NCBI GenBank assembly: GCA_963763755.1
Contig: CAVXQE010000003.1
Location: 248,001-312,000 of the forward strand
Direction of reading: 5' to 3'
From: Gaiellasilicea sp963763755
GTDB lineage: Bacteria > Actinomycetota > Thermoleophilia > Gaiellales > Gaiellaceae
Length of the DNA: 64,000 bases
Made by a program: the position numbers and the translations under genes. Each line of letters opens with the position of its first letter. Position 1 is the first letter of the stretch. The notes below the pieces were generated by a model that saw only the letters and a program-made list of their open reading frames with translations, was not told where the DNA came from and did no database searches. Positions 18,337-25,740 of the stretch are shown piece after piece.

Positions 18337-19554
18337 ATGGCCTGGGATGTGCGTCCGACCAAGGATCTCGAGGAGTTCAAGGGCGCCGTCGGCGCGATCT
18401 CCCACTACTTCGGCGGCGGCCCGGACGACGAGCGCGCCGAGCGGTTCGCGAGGGTGCTGCCGCTCGAGCGGATGCACGCTGCCTTCGACGGTGACGCGGT
18501 CGTCGGCGGCGCCGGAGCCTTCCCCTTCCAGCTGACCGTGCCCGGCGGCGTCGTTCCCTGCGGTGGCGTCACCGTGGTCGGAGTCCTGCCGACGCATCGC
18601 CGTCGCGGCGTCCTGACGGCCATGATGCGCGCCCAGCTCGAGGACATCCGTGACCGCGGCGAGCCGATCGCGGCGCTGTGGGCCTCGGAGGAGGTGATCT
18701 ACGGCCGCTTCGGCTACGGGATGGCCTCGATCGCCGGCGAGGTCGCGCTGCCGAGCGGTTACACGGGGCTGCGGCAGCCGCCCGACGAGACGGCGCGCAC
18801 GCGTCTGATCAGCCTCGACGACGCGAAGACGATCCTCCCGGGCATCTACGACCGTGTCCGGGCCTACACGCCCGGGATGTTCGACCGCACCGAAGCCTGG
18901 TGGGAGCTGCGCAATCTGTCCGACCCGCCCGAGCGCCGTCAGGGCGGCGGCGAGAAGAACGTGTTACTGCTCGAGCTGGGCGGCGAGCCGGCCGGATACG
19001 CGCTCTACCGCGTCTTCTCGAGTTTCGAGTACGGCTCGTCGAACGGACGCGTGGAGGTGATCGAGGCGCTCGCGGACGGCGCAGTCGCCACGCGTGAGCT
19101 CTGGCGTGTGCTGCTCGACATGGATTGGCTGGCGACGCTGAAGGCGTTCCTCCTGCCGATCGACCATCCGCTCCTGCAGCAGCTCCGCTATCCGCGCCGG
19201 CTCCAGATGCGGATCGGCGACGGGCTCTGGGTGCGGCTCGTCGACGTCGGCGCGGCCCTCTCTGCCCGCGCGTACGGCGGTGAAGGCTCGGTCGTGTTCG
19301 AGGTCGAGGACGCGTTCCTGCCTGAGAACGCCGGCCGCTGGAAGCTCGCAGCCGGCAAGGCAGAGCGGACCGACGAAGCCGCCGATCTCGCCCTCGACGT
19401 GAGGGAGCTCGGCGCCGCCTACCTCGGCGGATTCACGTTCGGAGAGCTGCTCCGCGCGGGTTTCGTGCGAGAGGTGACAGAAGGCAGTGCGGCTCGTGCC
19501 GACGCTCTGTTCCTGACGAGCAGCCCGAAACCGTGGTGTCCGGAGATCTTCTGA
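18337..19554 (+). CDS. Eis-like GNAT N-acetyltransferase, copy 2
   Basis: An intact 405-residue paralogue of the preceding gene, whose ATG directly follows its TGA. Motifs: VVGVLPTHRRRGVLTAMM for acetyl-CoA and LWASEEVIYGRFGYGMA. It ends in CPEIF, again with the terminal Phe used by Eis enzymes. Family members acetylate amines such as aminoglycosides or protein lysines in the cytoplasm; the substrate here is unknown. Tandem duplication suggests a hexameric pair with divided specificity, but that is speculation. Confidence 0.9.
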   Translation: MAWDVRPTKDLEEFKGAVGAISHYFGGGPDDERAERFARVLPLERMHAAFDGDAVVGGAGAFPFQLTVPGGVVPCGGVTVVGVLPTHRRRGVLTAMMRAQLEDIRDRGEPIAALWASEEVIYGRFGYGMASIAGEVALPSGYTGLRQPPDETARTRLISLDDAKTILPGIYDRVRAYTPGMFDRTEAWWELRNLSDPPERRQGGGEKNVLLLELGGEPAGYALYRVFSSFEYGSSNGRVEVIEALADGAVATRELWRVLLDMDWLATLKAFLLPIDHPLLQQLRYPRRLQMRIGDGLWVRLVDVGAALSARAYGGEGSVVFEVEDAFLPENAGRWKLAAGKAERTDEAADLALDVRELGAAYLGGFTFGELLRAGFVREVTEGSAARADALFLTSSPKPWCPEIF

Positions 19555-19579
19555 CCGGCCTGCTACCCTCCCGCGCTGA

Positions 19580-20071
19580 ATGTTGGGGTCCCTTCTCGGC
19601 GCGGCCTGCGCGCTGCTCGTCAGCCTGATCCTCGTAGCACCGGCCAACGCCGTCGTCGACGGCCCGATCGACGTGTATCTCGAGCACCTCGAGCCGCTCA
19701 GCCTCCAGTGGCCCGCGGATGGGACGATCACCGACGGCTACGGCCAACGCTGGGGCCGGATGCACCTCGGGATCGATATCGGGATCCTCCGGTCGCTCGA
19801 CGTGCGAGCGGCCGCGAGCGGGACGGTGACGGCCGCCGGCTGGCTCACCGGCTACGAGGGATACGGCAACGTCGTCACGGTCGACGAAGGCGGCGGCTAC
19901 TCCGTCCTCTACGCGCACCTCTCGAGCTCGCACGTCGTTCCAGGCCAGTGGCTGGCCGTCGGAGAGTCGATCGGTGAGGCCGGCTGCACCGGCTCGTGTA
20001 CCGGCACGCACCTTCATTTCGAGCTGCGCCTGAACGGCGTGCCGATCGATCCAGCGCCCTTTTTGGGGTAG
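19580..20071 (+). CDS. secreted M23-family peptidase, copy 1
   Basis: A 163-residue protein with a signal peptide (MLGSLLGAACALLVSLILVA, cleavage near ANA). The LytM/M23 metallopeptidase core has the zinc ligands in HLGIDIGI (HxxxD) and in GTHLHFELR (HxH), plus the glycine-rich YEGYGNVVTV. There is no extra cell-wall-binding domain; the protein is only the catalytic unit. It probably cleaves peptidoglycan cross-bridges or serves as an activator of another lytic enzyme. A paralogue follows 60 bases later. Confidence 0.9.
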   Translation: MLGSLLGAACALLVSLILVAPANAVVDGPIDVYLEHLEPLSLQWPADGTITDGYGQRWGRMHLGIDIGILRSLDVRAAASGTVTAAGWLTGYEGYGNVVTVDEGGGYSVLYAHLSSSHVVPGQWLAVGESIGEAGCTGSCTGTHLHFELRLNGVPIDPAPFLG

Positions 20072-20133
20072 GCCGGTCCCCCCCGATCGAGTGATGGCGG
20101 GCCTGAAAGCCGGGGCTACGGTTTGCCAAGCCC

Positions 20134-20613
20134 ATGACACGGACGCTCCCTATGCGGAGCGCGCTCGTCGTCGTTTTGCTTGCCTCTCTCGTCGTCGCAC
20201 CAGCGGCATCGGCACGCCCTGACGCCCCTGCGCGCCTCCAGATGGTCTGGCCTGCCAACGGCACGGTCACCTCACCCTTCGGTGTGTGGCGTGGCAACCA
20301 CCGGCACGAAGGCATCGACATCGGCATGCTGCAGTCGCTGCGCGTCCGGGCGGTCACCGAGGGCGTCGTGCAGAGCACGGGCTACGAGGACGGCTACGAG
20401 GGCTACGGCAAGATCATCGTGCTCGACTTGCCAGGCCCGTACACCGCCCTCTACGCGCATCTGTCGACCGTCGGGGTCCGGGACGGTGAGCGCGTTCGCG
20501 AGGGCGCGTTGATCGGCCAGGCCGGCTGCACGGGCAGCTGTTCGGGGACGCACCTGCATTTCGAGGTCAGGCGCTCGGGCGTCCCGATCGACCCGATGTT
20601 CTTCCTCGGCTAG
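20134..20613 (+). CDS. secreted M23-family peptidase, copy 2
   Basis: A 159-residue paralogue of the preceding gene with a signal peptide (MRSALVVVLLASLVVAPAAS) and the zinc motifs HEGIDIGM and GTHLHFEVR. A second ATG at 20152 is an equally good start. The two proteins share the core YEGYGKIIVLDLPGPY and the CTGSCSGTHLHF segment, whose two cysteines may form a disulphide. It ends 14 bases before the tRNA-Val gene. Confidence 0.9.
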   Translation: MTRTLPMRSALVVVLLASLVVAPAASARPDAPARLQMVWPANGTVTSPFGVWRGNHRHEGIDIGMLQSLRVRAVTEGVVQSTGYEDGYEGYGKIIVLDLPGPYTALYAHLSTVGVRDGERVREGALIGQAGCTGSCSGTHLHFEVRRSGVPIDPMFFLG

Positions 20614-20627
20614 AATCCTCGCCGCAA

Positions 20628-20700
20628 GGGCGGTTAGCTCAGTTGGGAGAGCACCAGCTCGACAAGCTGGGGGTCACTGGTTCGAGCCCAGTACCGCCCA
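20628..20700 (+). tRNA. tRNA-Val (anticodon GAC)
   Basis: A cloverleaf can be drawn: acceptor GGGCGGT/ACCGCCC, D arm GCTC...GAGC, anticodon stem CCAGC/GCTGG with loop TCGACAA (anticodon GAC), and T arm ACTGG-TTCGAGC-CCAGT. CCA is not encoded. Position 33 is C instead of the nearly universal U. The 3' 44 bases, from 20658, recur at 23489-23532, showing that the gene has served as an integration site. Confidence 0.9.
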
Positions 20701-20701
20701 C
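20658..20701 (+). repeat. attachment-site repeat, copy within tRNA-Val
   Basis: The 44 bases from the anticodon loop to just past the tRNA end are identical to 23489-23532. This is the usual structure when an element using a tyrosine recombinase integrates into a tRNA gene and restores its 3' half. Confidence 0.85.
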
Positions 20702-20706
20702 TACAG

Positions 20707-20732
20707 AAAGCCCCCGGAAACGGGGGCTTTTT
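20707..20732 (+). terminator. rho-independent terminator after tRNA-Val
   Basis: AAAGCCCCCG-GAAA-CGGGGGCTTT followed by TT: a 10-base-pair stem with a GAAA tetraloop directly after the tRNA. Confidence 0.8.
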
Positions 20733-20930
20733 GTTTCCCGGCTGGCTGACAACGCTCCCGGACGCCGTGGCCGCAAGATGGCCGCAGCGGGCTCCGGGCG
20801 GCAACCGGAGTGCCGCCATGCTCGGACGTAAATGCGGAGGGCCAGGGCTTTCAGGGCGCGGCCGTGGCGAGGCCACGCCGCGGAGGCCCGCGGTCAAAGC
20901 GGCCCCGACCGGGCCAGGCGCCCCGGCTTA

Positions 20931-21511
20931 CTACAACGAGACGTCGTCGAGCAGCACGTACGTCGTCGAACCCGGCCCAACGCGCAGACCGTGAAACGGA
21001 GCTCGACGTACCGTCCGGCGAACTCGTTGATGTTCACGGTCCGCTGGACCCAGGCGGTGCTCGTCGTGCACTCGGACAGCACTACCTTGAAGAATTCCGG
21101 GTGGAACCGGTCCTGGATGAAGACTTTAAAACTGTCGGCCGACGACCCGCACTGCGGACGGATCCAGAACCTGAGAGTCGGTTGAAATATGGGGTCGCCG
21201 GTCGGCACGTACACGTATTGGCTGATCGAGGTGCGGATGTTGGAAGGCCGGTACGGGTAGCCGATCACCGCAGAGTACGACCCTGAGTGCGCGTTGTACG
21301 GGGTGATGTCCGCGTATGCGCCGAACGAGCCGCTCCCTGCCCAGTATGGTGCCCACGTCCCGGTCTCGAAACCGGGATTCTGGATCACGTTCGGCGAGGC
21401 GAGGGCGCTAGGTGCGCTGGCCAGGGCGAACAGCAGCGCGGCCGCCCCGAACGGGCCGAGCCGGTAGAGCATCGGTCTGAGGATGCGCTTGCGCATGGTC
21501 GTGAGAGGCAT
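20931..21511 (-). CDS. secreted carbohydrate-binding-module-like protein (one frameshift)
   Basis: A protein of about 192 residues with a signal peptide (AAALLFALASAPSALAS). The mature part begins NVIQNPGFETGTWAPYW, a pattern of CBM/discoidin-type jelly-roll domains (NPGFE...W...G). The fold ends with strands such as ISQYVYVPTGDP and VNINEFAGRYVELRF; after a one-base shift near 20965 it ends TTYVLLDDVSL and stop, the typical last strand of this fold. It lies inside the tRNA-bounded element. It is probably secreted and binds a glycan; the ligand is unknown. Confidence 0.65.
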
Positions 21512-21711
21512 CTCCTACTCCCTGTGAGCGCCCGCCCTGTGCGGGCATTTGCCCACAAGACGAGCTCGCGCCGCTGGACCTTCCATTTCGGTGTCGACCG
21601 CATCCGCTCCTGCGACCAACGGCGACTGACGCCAACTGTGCCGAGCGCGAAAGCCGCAACCGAGCGAGCGACGGCTACAGAATGCGATCAACGGCAACCC
21701 CCGCCGCCCAA

Positions 21712-21753
21712 CTGTCACGCCGGAGGTCGCGGGTTCGAGTCCCGTCGCTCCCG
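21712..21753 (+). repeat. 3' fragment of a tRNA-Asp-like gene
   Basis: CTGTCAC (anticodon loop with GTC), GCCGG, the variable AGGTC, T arm GCGGG-TTCGAGT-CCCGT and the 3' acceptor strand CGCTCCC. The matching 5' half is absent upstream. This is a tRNA 3' end of the type left at an attachment site. The next 230 bases hold only a short open frame, with a CESCGQ cysteine pair, that ends at 21981; it may be a relic. Confidence 0.5.
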
Positions 21754-21992
21754 GAGTAGCCGCGCGCCGGGCGCGGGCGCTGCGCCGAGCACGCACCACA
21801 CAGCTGGCAGGACAACGCCGAGCGGCGGGCCAAGCTGCTACCGAGCAGCGGCGAGCTGGCCAGGGTGAAGCGGGCGGTGCGGGAGCGTGCGGCCGAACGC
21901 TGCGAGAGCTGCGGCCAGCCCCGGCGTCCCGGTGGCTGCGACCCGACCGCGGAGTTCGCGAGCATGGTGGCTGCTTCTTGACATTCGTTGAC
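21754..21992. other. non-coding stretch with a possible gene relic
   Basis: A single open frame on the + strand ends at 21981 (…VKRAVRERAAERCESCGQP…). It lacks a convincing start and family, and may be the tail of a small HNH or zinc-finger gene. Nothing else is seen here. Confidence 0.25.
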
Positions 21993-22050
21993 GGATCGGC
22001 GCGATCGGTTGAGCCATTTAGGTCATCACGCTTCTCGTTGCGGTGTCGAC
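21993..22050 (+). repeat. 58-base upstream repeat, copy 1 (before the Ltp-like gene)
   Basis: Identical to 22596-22653 except for three transitions. The core is GAGCCATTTAGGTCATCACG. It ends 41 bases before the TTG start of the Ltp-like gene. Confidence 0.75.
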
Positions 22051-22091
22051 AAGCGAGGTGCGGTCTCAATCACATACGAAAGGAAGACCCA

Positions 22092-22484
22092 TTGAAGCGT
22101 CTAGTTACCAAGCGCACGCTTGTTGTGCTCCCCGTGCTCGCCGCGGCATTTGTTGTCGCCGCAGCGGCCCAAGCCTCCACGATCGACCAGCGCGAGGCTC
22201 TGGAATCCGCCAAGTCGTACCTGAGCTCGGGGCACTTCTCCCGGGCCGGTCTGATCGACCAGCTTGAGTCCCCGTACGGCGAGGACTTCTCGCACGCGAA
22301 TGCCGTTTGGGGCGTCAACCACGCCTATGCCAACTGGAACGCCGAGGCGGTTGAGGCTGCCAAGTCGTACCTGCGCTCGGGCCACTTCTCGCGCCGTGCC
22401 CTCATCGACCAGCTCGAATCCCCGTACGGTGAGCACTTCACGCACGCCCAGGCCGTGTACGGCGTGAGCAGGGCGTACCGCTAG
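22092..22484 (+). CDS. Ltp-family (host cell surface-exposed lipoprotein) repeat protein
   Basis: A 130-residue protein with a TTG start preceded by AAAGGAAG. The signal peptide is LVVLPVLAAAFVVAAAAQAS; there is no lipobox cysteine. Two tandem repeats of about 47 residues follow, each with AKSYL.SGHFSR..LIDQLE and SPYGE.F.HA.AV.GV. This is the Ltp domain. In Streptococcus phage TP-J34, Ltp blocks DNA injection by other phages (superinfection exclusion), but actinobacterial proteins with the domain are mostly uncharacterised. Its place in a tRNA-bounded element is consistent with a phage-derived role. Confidence 0.8.
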   Translation: MKRLVTKRTLVVLPVLAAAFVVAAAAQASTIDQREALESAKSYLSSGHFSRAGLIDQLESPYGEDFSHANAVWGVNHAYANWNAEAVEAAKSYLRSGHFSRRALIDQLESPYGEHFTHAQAVYGVSRAYR

Positions 22485-22595
22485 GCATACCCTCGGCTCT
22501 CAGCGCGAGCCCGCTCAGAGCTGTCAGTAGGCGGGGGAGGTTCAGTCCACTTGGACGCCTCCCCTGTCATCCGTGCGACCGCGCTCGAGCTGCTC

Positions 22596-22653
22596 GGATT
22601 GGCGCGATCGATTGAGCCATTTAGGTCATCACGCTTCTCGTTGTGGTGTCGAC
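22596..22653 (+). repeat. 58-base upstream repeat, copy 2 (before the DUF2628-like gene)
   Basis: The second copy of 21993-22050, ending 77 bases before the next start codon. The two copies flank the Ltp-like gene and each precedes a small gene, so the repeat may carry a promoter or regulatory RNA. Confidence 0.75.
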
Positions 22654-22730
22654 GTTGTTGACTCATACGTAGGGCGCCGGCCTGCCGACATGAGGATGAA
22701 GCCGGGCACCCAGACAGAGAGTGTGTACGA

Positions 22731-23045
22731 GTGGATATGTATTTGCGCAACCCGCTGACCGGCGAGAAGAAGAAGGCGAGGGTCGGCTTTTCCTGGACTA
22801 CCTTCTTCTTTGGCTTCTGGGTTCCCCTGATCAGGGGCGACTGGAAATGGGCAGTGATCCTGTTTCTGCTCGGGCTGCTGGGATTTGTCACGTTCGGCAT
22901 CTCCAGTCTCATCCTCGCGATCGTCTTCGGGATCAAGTACAACGAGCTGCACCTGAGCGGTCTTCGCGAGAAGGGTTATGTGGAGACCAGCCCGGGCGAG
23001 TACTTCGGCGTGAACGCCCCTTTTGCCAATCCCGCCTCACAATGA
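22731..23045 (+). CDS. DUF2628-like small membrane protein
   Basis: A 104-residue protein (GTG start; ATG at 22737 is an alternative). The N-terminus MYLRNPLTGEKKKARVGFSW is followed by TFFFGFWVPLIRGDWKWA and two to three membrane helices, the pattern of DUF2628 proteins. A Lys/Arg-rich cytoplasmic start and the aromatic W-x-FFFG motif are typical. Its function is unknown. The stop overlaps the ATG of the next gene. Confidence 0.65.
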   Translation: MDMYLRNPLTGEKKKARVGFSWTTFFFGFWVPLIRGDWKWAVILFLLGLLGFVTFGISSLILAIVFGIKYNELHLSGLREKGYVETSPGEYFGVNAPFANPASQ

Positions 23046-23329
23046 ACGCGAAAACGTCGTTGATAGCCGTCAAGCGCGACGTGCTCCGCTACATCGACAA
23101 GTCGATTGAGTACGAGCGCGGGAGCGACACAAAGGCCCCGCCCGGAGGATTCGCCAGCGGGCTAGACAGGGCCGAGGCGGACCTCGTCTCCATGTCGGTG
23201 CGGAGGACGTTGGAGGCGGTCGGGGTCACGCTCAAACCGCCGTGGTCCCCAGCGGGCGAGGGTGGAGAGAAGAAGCTAGCCGACGCATATCGCAACCGCG
23301 GCCTCAACCCAAAGTCGCTGGATCGCTGA
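23042..23329 (+). CDS. small hypothetical protein in the integrated element
   Basis: A 95-residue hydrophilic protein starting MNAKTSLIAVKRDVLRYIDK, coupled to the preceding gene by an ATGA overlap. It is charged and helical in its first half, with a Gly/Pro-rich linker near residues 72-80. No family is recognised. Translational coupling suggests it works with the DUF2628-like protein. Confidence 0.55.
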   Translation: MNAKTSLIAVKRDVLRYIDKSIEYERGSDTKAPPGGFASGLDRAEADLVSMSVRRTLEAVGVTLKPPWSPAGEGGEKKLADAYRNRGLNPKSLDR

Positions 23330-23372
23330 CACACAAGACGTTCCTGCATGGTCAGGGGGCCAGAGCCTGTGC

Positions 23373-23453
23373 AGTGGGAACACCTGGCGTTCGTTCCCGT
23401 TCGGACGGGTTCGGTGCGTCGTAGCGCACCCCCTGTAACCAGGCGGGATAAGC
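23373..23453 (+). repeat. 80-base dispersed repeat, copy next to the attachment site
   Basis: GTGGGAACACCTGGCGTTCG followed by TCCCG...GGGTTCGGTGCG...CCTGTAACCAGGCGGGAT. It is nearly identical to 47862-47939, and contains an internal inverted pair (GGGAAC/GTTCCC). It lies 35 bases inside the right attachment repeat. Confidence 0.7.
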
Positions 23454-23488
23454 ACACGGGTGTGAACGGGTGTGAACACCTGCCACGT

Positions 23489-23532
23489 CTCGACAAGCTG
23501 GGGGTCACTGGTTCGAGCCCAGTACCGCCCAC
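23489..23532 (+). repeat. attachment-site repeat, right copy (tRNA-Val 3' end)
   Basis: An exact 44-base copy of the tRNA-Val 3' part at 20658-20701, with no 5' half. It marks the far end of the integrated element. The sequence after it (GAGAAAG plus hairpin) may be the original tRNA terminator, displaced by the insertion. Confidence 0.85.
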
Positions 23533-23536
23533 ACGA

Positions 23537-23566
23537 GAAAGGGCCGCAAACGCGGCCCTTTCGTTT
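23537..23566 (+). terminator. rho-independent terminator after the right attachment repeat
   Basis: GAAAGGGCCGC-AAAC-GCGGCCCTTTC followed by GTTTT: an 11-base-pair stem. Confidence 0.75.
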
Positions 23567-23598
23567 TCCTCGCTGTACCCGGTGTCGAGCCGAGGCGA

Positions 23599-24135
23599 CT
23601 ACTTGGCCGCGACGTCCTCGGCGCGGACTATGAACGCGACAGGCTCGAGCGTCGTTCGGACATCTTCAGCGAGCTGGTTGACGAGGAGCGATAGCCCACA
23701 GTAGCGGCCGCCACACCGTTCAATCAGCGCACGCGCAGCGATCGCTTTGGCGCCGGTTTCCGCCCAGTCGTCCACGACCAACACTCCGTCACCCGGAACG
23801 ATGACATGACGCTGCAGCCTGAGCACGTCTTCGACGCCGCGCCAATCCGGGGCTGTTCTCAGCTCTTCCTTCTCGCCCGCGAGGACGCTGCCCGCCTTGC
23901 GTACCCCGATGAATCCGACGCCCAGTTCGAGCGCCGCCGCCGTCGCAAGCACGAAGCCGCGAGCCTCGATACCGGCTACCTTCGTCACCCCGTCCTTGCG
24001 GAACGGCGCTACAAGCCCCTCCGCTGCGCGCCGAAGAAAGCCGGAGTGGGCGAAGAGACCGAGCGTGTCCGAGTGGCCGTCGAAGTAGCGGAGTCTTGAC
24101 ACCACCTCGTCCGCTAGTGATTGAGTCGACGTCAC
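23599..24135 (-). CDS. phosphoribosyltransferase-family protein (adenine phosphoribosyltransferase-like)
   Basis: A 178-residue type I PRTase fold. The PRPP-binding loop is VLVVDDWAETGAKAIAA (two Asp residues then Thr-Gly), and the early loop VAGIEARGFVLATAAALELG matches the Apt family. The protein is as long as Apt, but context is an accessory region rather than a nucleotide-salvage operon. The reaction would be base plus PRPP to nucleotide; the base is not certain. It lies just outside the right attachment repeat. Confidence 0.8.
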   Translation of the reverse strand: MTSTQSLADEVVSRLRYFDGHSDTLGLFAHSGFLRRAAEGLVAPFRKDGVTKVAGIEARGFVLATAAALELGVGFIGVRKAGSVLAGEKEELRTAPDWRGVEDVLRLQRHVIVPGDGVLVVDDWAETGAKAIAARALIERCGGRYCGLSLLVNQLAEDVRTTLEPVAFIVRAEDVAAK

Positions 24136-24161
24136 ACCGACAATCTATTGACGCGCGGACT

Positions 24162-24188
24162 CAGGGGACATTCCCGGACGCTGGCCCA
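24162..24188 (-). repeat. dispersed repeat, module B
   Basis: Reads, on the minus strand, TGGGCCAGCGTCCGGGAATG then TCCCCTG. It is one copy of a family whose module B consensus is CTGGGCCAGCGTTCGGGAAT followed by GACGCCTGA, scattered between genes from here to 59.4 kb. Confidence 0.7.
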
Positions 24189-24229
24189 CACGGCCACGCC
24201 GTCGCTTGACACTCGGTAGCGTCGTCCCG

Positions 24230-24736
24230 ATGTCGAGGATCTTGGTGACCGGCATGTCGGGAACGGGCAAGTCGTCGGCGCTCGCAGAACTTGGCCGACG
24301 CGGCTATCGCGTCGTGGACACCGATGATCCGGGATGGCGCGAATATCGCGAGTATGTTGAGTCCTCCGACGAGGTGCGCCGCGGGGAGTGGCTCTGGGTC
24401 GAGGAAAGGATCACCGGGCTGCTGGACTCCGATGATGGTCGCTCGCTCTTCGTTCAAGGGTGCGTGAGGAACCAGTCGAAGTTCTACGACCGTTTCAATG
24501 CGGTCGTCCTGCTCAGCGCCCCTGCTGACGTGATCTTTGACCGGATCGCGCGCAGAACGACGAACAGCTACGGGAAGACTCCAGTGGAACGAGCGATGAT
24601 CTTGGATGACCTCGCCAGAGTCGAGCCGCTGCTCAGAGCGAGCTGCACACATGAGCTGGATGCCAGCCGACCGCTCGATGAAGTCGTCGCCGACTTGATC
24701 GCGATCGCATCGCGCCACCCGATGACGACATCCTAG
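24230..24736 (+). CDS. P-loop nucleotide kinase-like ATPase
   Basis: A 168-residue protein starting at ATG 24230 (MSRILVTGMSGTGKSSALAE), with Walker A GMSGTGKSS. The acidic pair VDTDDPGW follows the second strand, and a lid-like Arg-rich segment (IFDRIARRTTNSYGK) comes near residue 110. The size and order of motifs fit small-molecule kinases of the shikimate/adenylate-kinase class. The substrate is unknown. It is a stand-alone gene between two module B repeats. Confidence 0.72.
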   Translation: MSRILVTGMSGTGKSSALAELGRRGYRVVDTDDPGWREYREYVESSDEVRRGEWLWVEERITGLLDSDDGRSLFVQGCVRNQSKFYDRFNAVVLLSAPADVIFDRIARRTTNSYGKTPVERAMILDDLARVEPLLRASCTHELDASRPLDEVVADLIAIASRHPMTTS

Positions 24737-24752
24737 GCCACGCCCCCGTCTT

Positions 24753-24779
24753 CGAGGGACATTCCCGAACGCTGGCCCA
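24753..24779 (-). repeat. dispersed repeat, module B
   Basis: Minus-strand copy: TGGGCCAGCGTTCGGGAATG followed by TCCCTCG. It separates the kinase-like and GNAT genes. Confidence 0.7.
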
Positions 24780-24818
24780 TGCAACTGCGCAGTGGCGGCG
24801 GGGTAGCGTATTGGCGCC

Positions 24819-25313
24819 GTGGCCGAGGACACGATCATCCGTGAGTTCCGCACGGACGACCTCGGGGCGATCGTTGAGTTCTCGCTGCGCGCCTGGGAAC
24901 CCGTCTTCGCGTCACTGCGGCAGGTCCTAGGCGACGAGATCTTCCTTCGCTTGCACCCAGATTGGAAGGAAGACCAGGCTGGCGCGGTCCGATCCGCCTG
25001 CACGAATGAGGAACGGGACGTGTTCGTCGCAGTGACGGACGGACGACCGATCGGATTCGTCTCGGTTGCCCTGAACGCCTTTCACGAGGGGATGGGCGTG
25101 ATCGACGTCATCGGCGTCGATCCCGACTACCAACGGCGTGGCGTCAGCTCCCGGCTCACCGAGGTCGCGAGCGAGCACATGCGCAGCCGGGGCATGGACA
25201 TCGCCGTCGTGGAGACAGGCGGCGACCGCGGACACCTACCTGCGCGGGCGGCGTACGAGGCAGCGGGGTTCACGCTCCTGCCCATTGCCCGGTACTTCCG
25301 ACTACTCGACTAG
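24819..25313 (+). CDS. GNAT N-acetyltransferase (paralogue of 58243-58749)
   Basis: A 164-residue protein of the GNAT fold with the acetyl-CoA pyrophosphate loop DPDYQRRGVSSRLTEVA. The early residues AIVEFSLRAWEPVFASLRQV and AFHEGMGVIDVIGV are shared with a second GNAT gene at the far end of the accessory region. The substrate is unknown. Confidence 0.85.
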   Translation: MAEDTIIREFRTDDLGAIVEFSLRAWEPVFASLRQVLGDEIFLRLHPDWKEDQAGAVRSACTNEERDVFVAVTDGRPIGFVSVALNAFHEGMGVIDVIGVDPDYQRRGVSSRLTEVASEHMRSRGMDIAVVETGGDRGHLPARAAYEAAGFTLLPIARYFRLLD

Positions 25314-25333
25314 GACGGCCGAGTAGCGTGCGT

Positions 25334-25361
25334 GACGGGACATTCCCGAACGCTGGCCCAG
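25334..25361 (-). repeat. dispersed repeat, module B
   Basis: Minus-strand copy: CTGGGCCAGCGTTCGGGAAT followed by GTCCCGTC. Confidence 0.7.
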
Positions 25362-25440
25362 CCGCAGTCGTGATCGTGCTCGTCGGTCTCGTCTTCGGAG
25401 CCGGTCGCCGCGAGACGATCCCTGACGCTGTGATTAGTGG

Positions 25441-25740
25441 TTGCGAAGCGCTAACGTCGCCTTTGCCGAGGGAGCCTCTTTCGCGCGGACGCGATGCTCG
25501 CCGATTTCTTACCCGGATTTCGAGCGGTGCGGGGTTCCGGTCTACACCGGCAGTCGTCGCGTGCCCGGGTTGTACGTTCGGACGTTCGCGAACGGGTCAA
25601 CGATCTTCGAGTCGGCCTCGCGTGTTGACGGCAAGGTTCGTCGGCATCGACTCGAAGCGACGACGAAGACGGATGCGATCCGCGAGTTGCGTGAGTGGTT
25701 TCGCCTGCATCGAATGTCACAAAGTACCGCACACGCGCGC
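25441..25740 (+). pseudogene. relic of a phage-type integrase N-terminus (arm-binding domain)
   Basis: The stretch RRVPGLYVRTFANGSTIFES, then a charged strand ending VRRHRLEATTKTDAIREL, has the three-strand-plus-helix pattern of the arm-type DNA-binding domain at the N-terminus of tyrosine recombinases. The catalytic domain is absent: after about 30 further residues the frame closes. It may be the remains of the integrase that made the tRNA-Val insertion or another element. The match is by pattern only. Confidence 0.4.

Noticed and set aside
21675..21965. A minus-strand open frame reading GSDGTRTRDLRRDS, often listed as a protein
   Set aside because: This peptide is the familiar false translation of a tRNA T arm and acceptor; the DNA is the tRNA-Asp-like fragment.
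23089..23532. A minus-strand frame beginning MGGTGLEPVTPSL
   Set aside because: It is again the reverse translation of the tRNA-Val 3' repeat running into real genes on the other strand.
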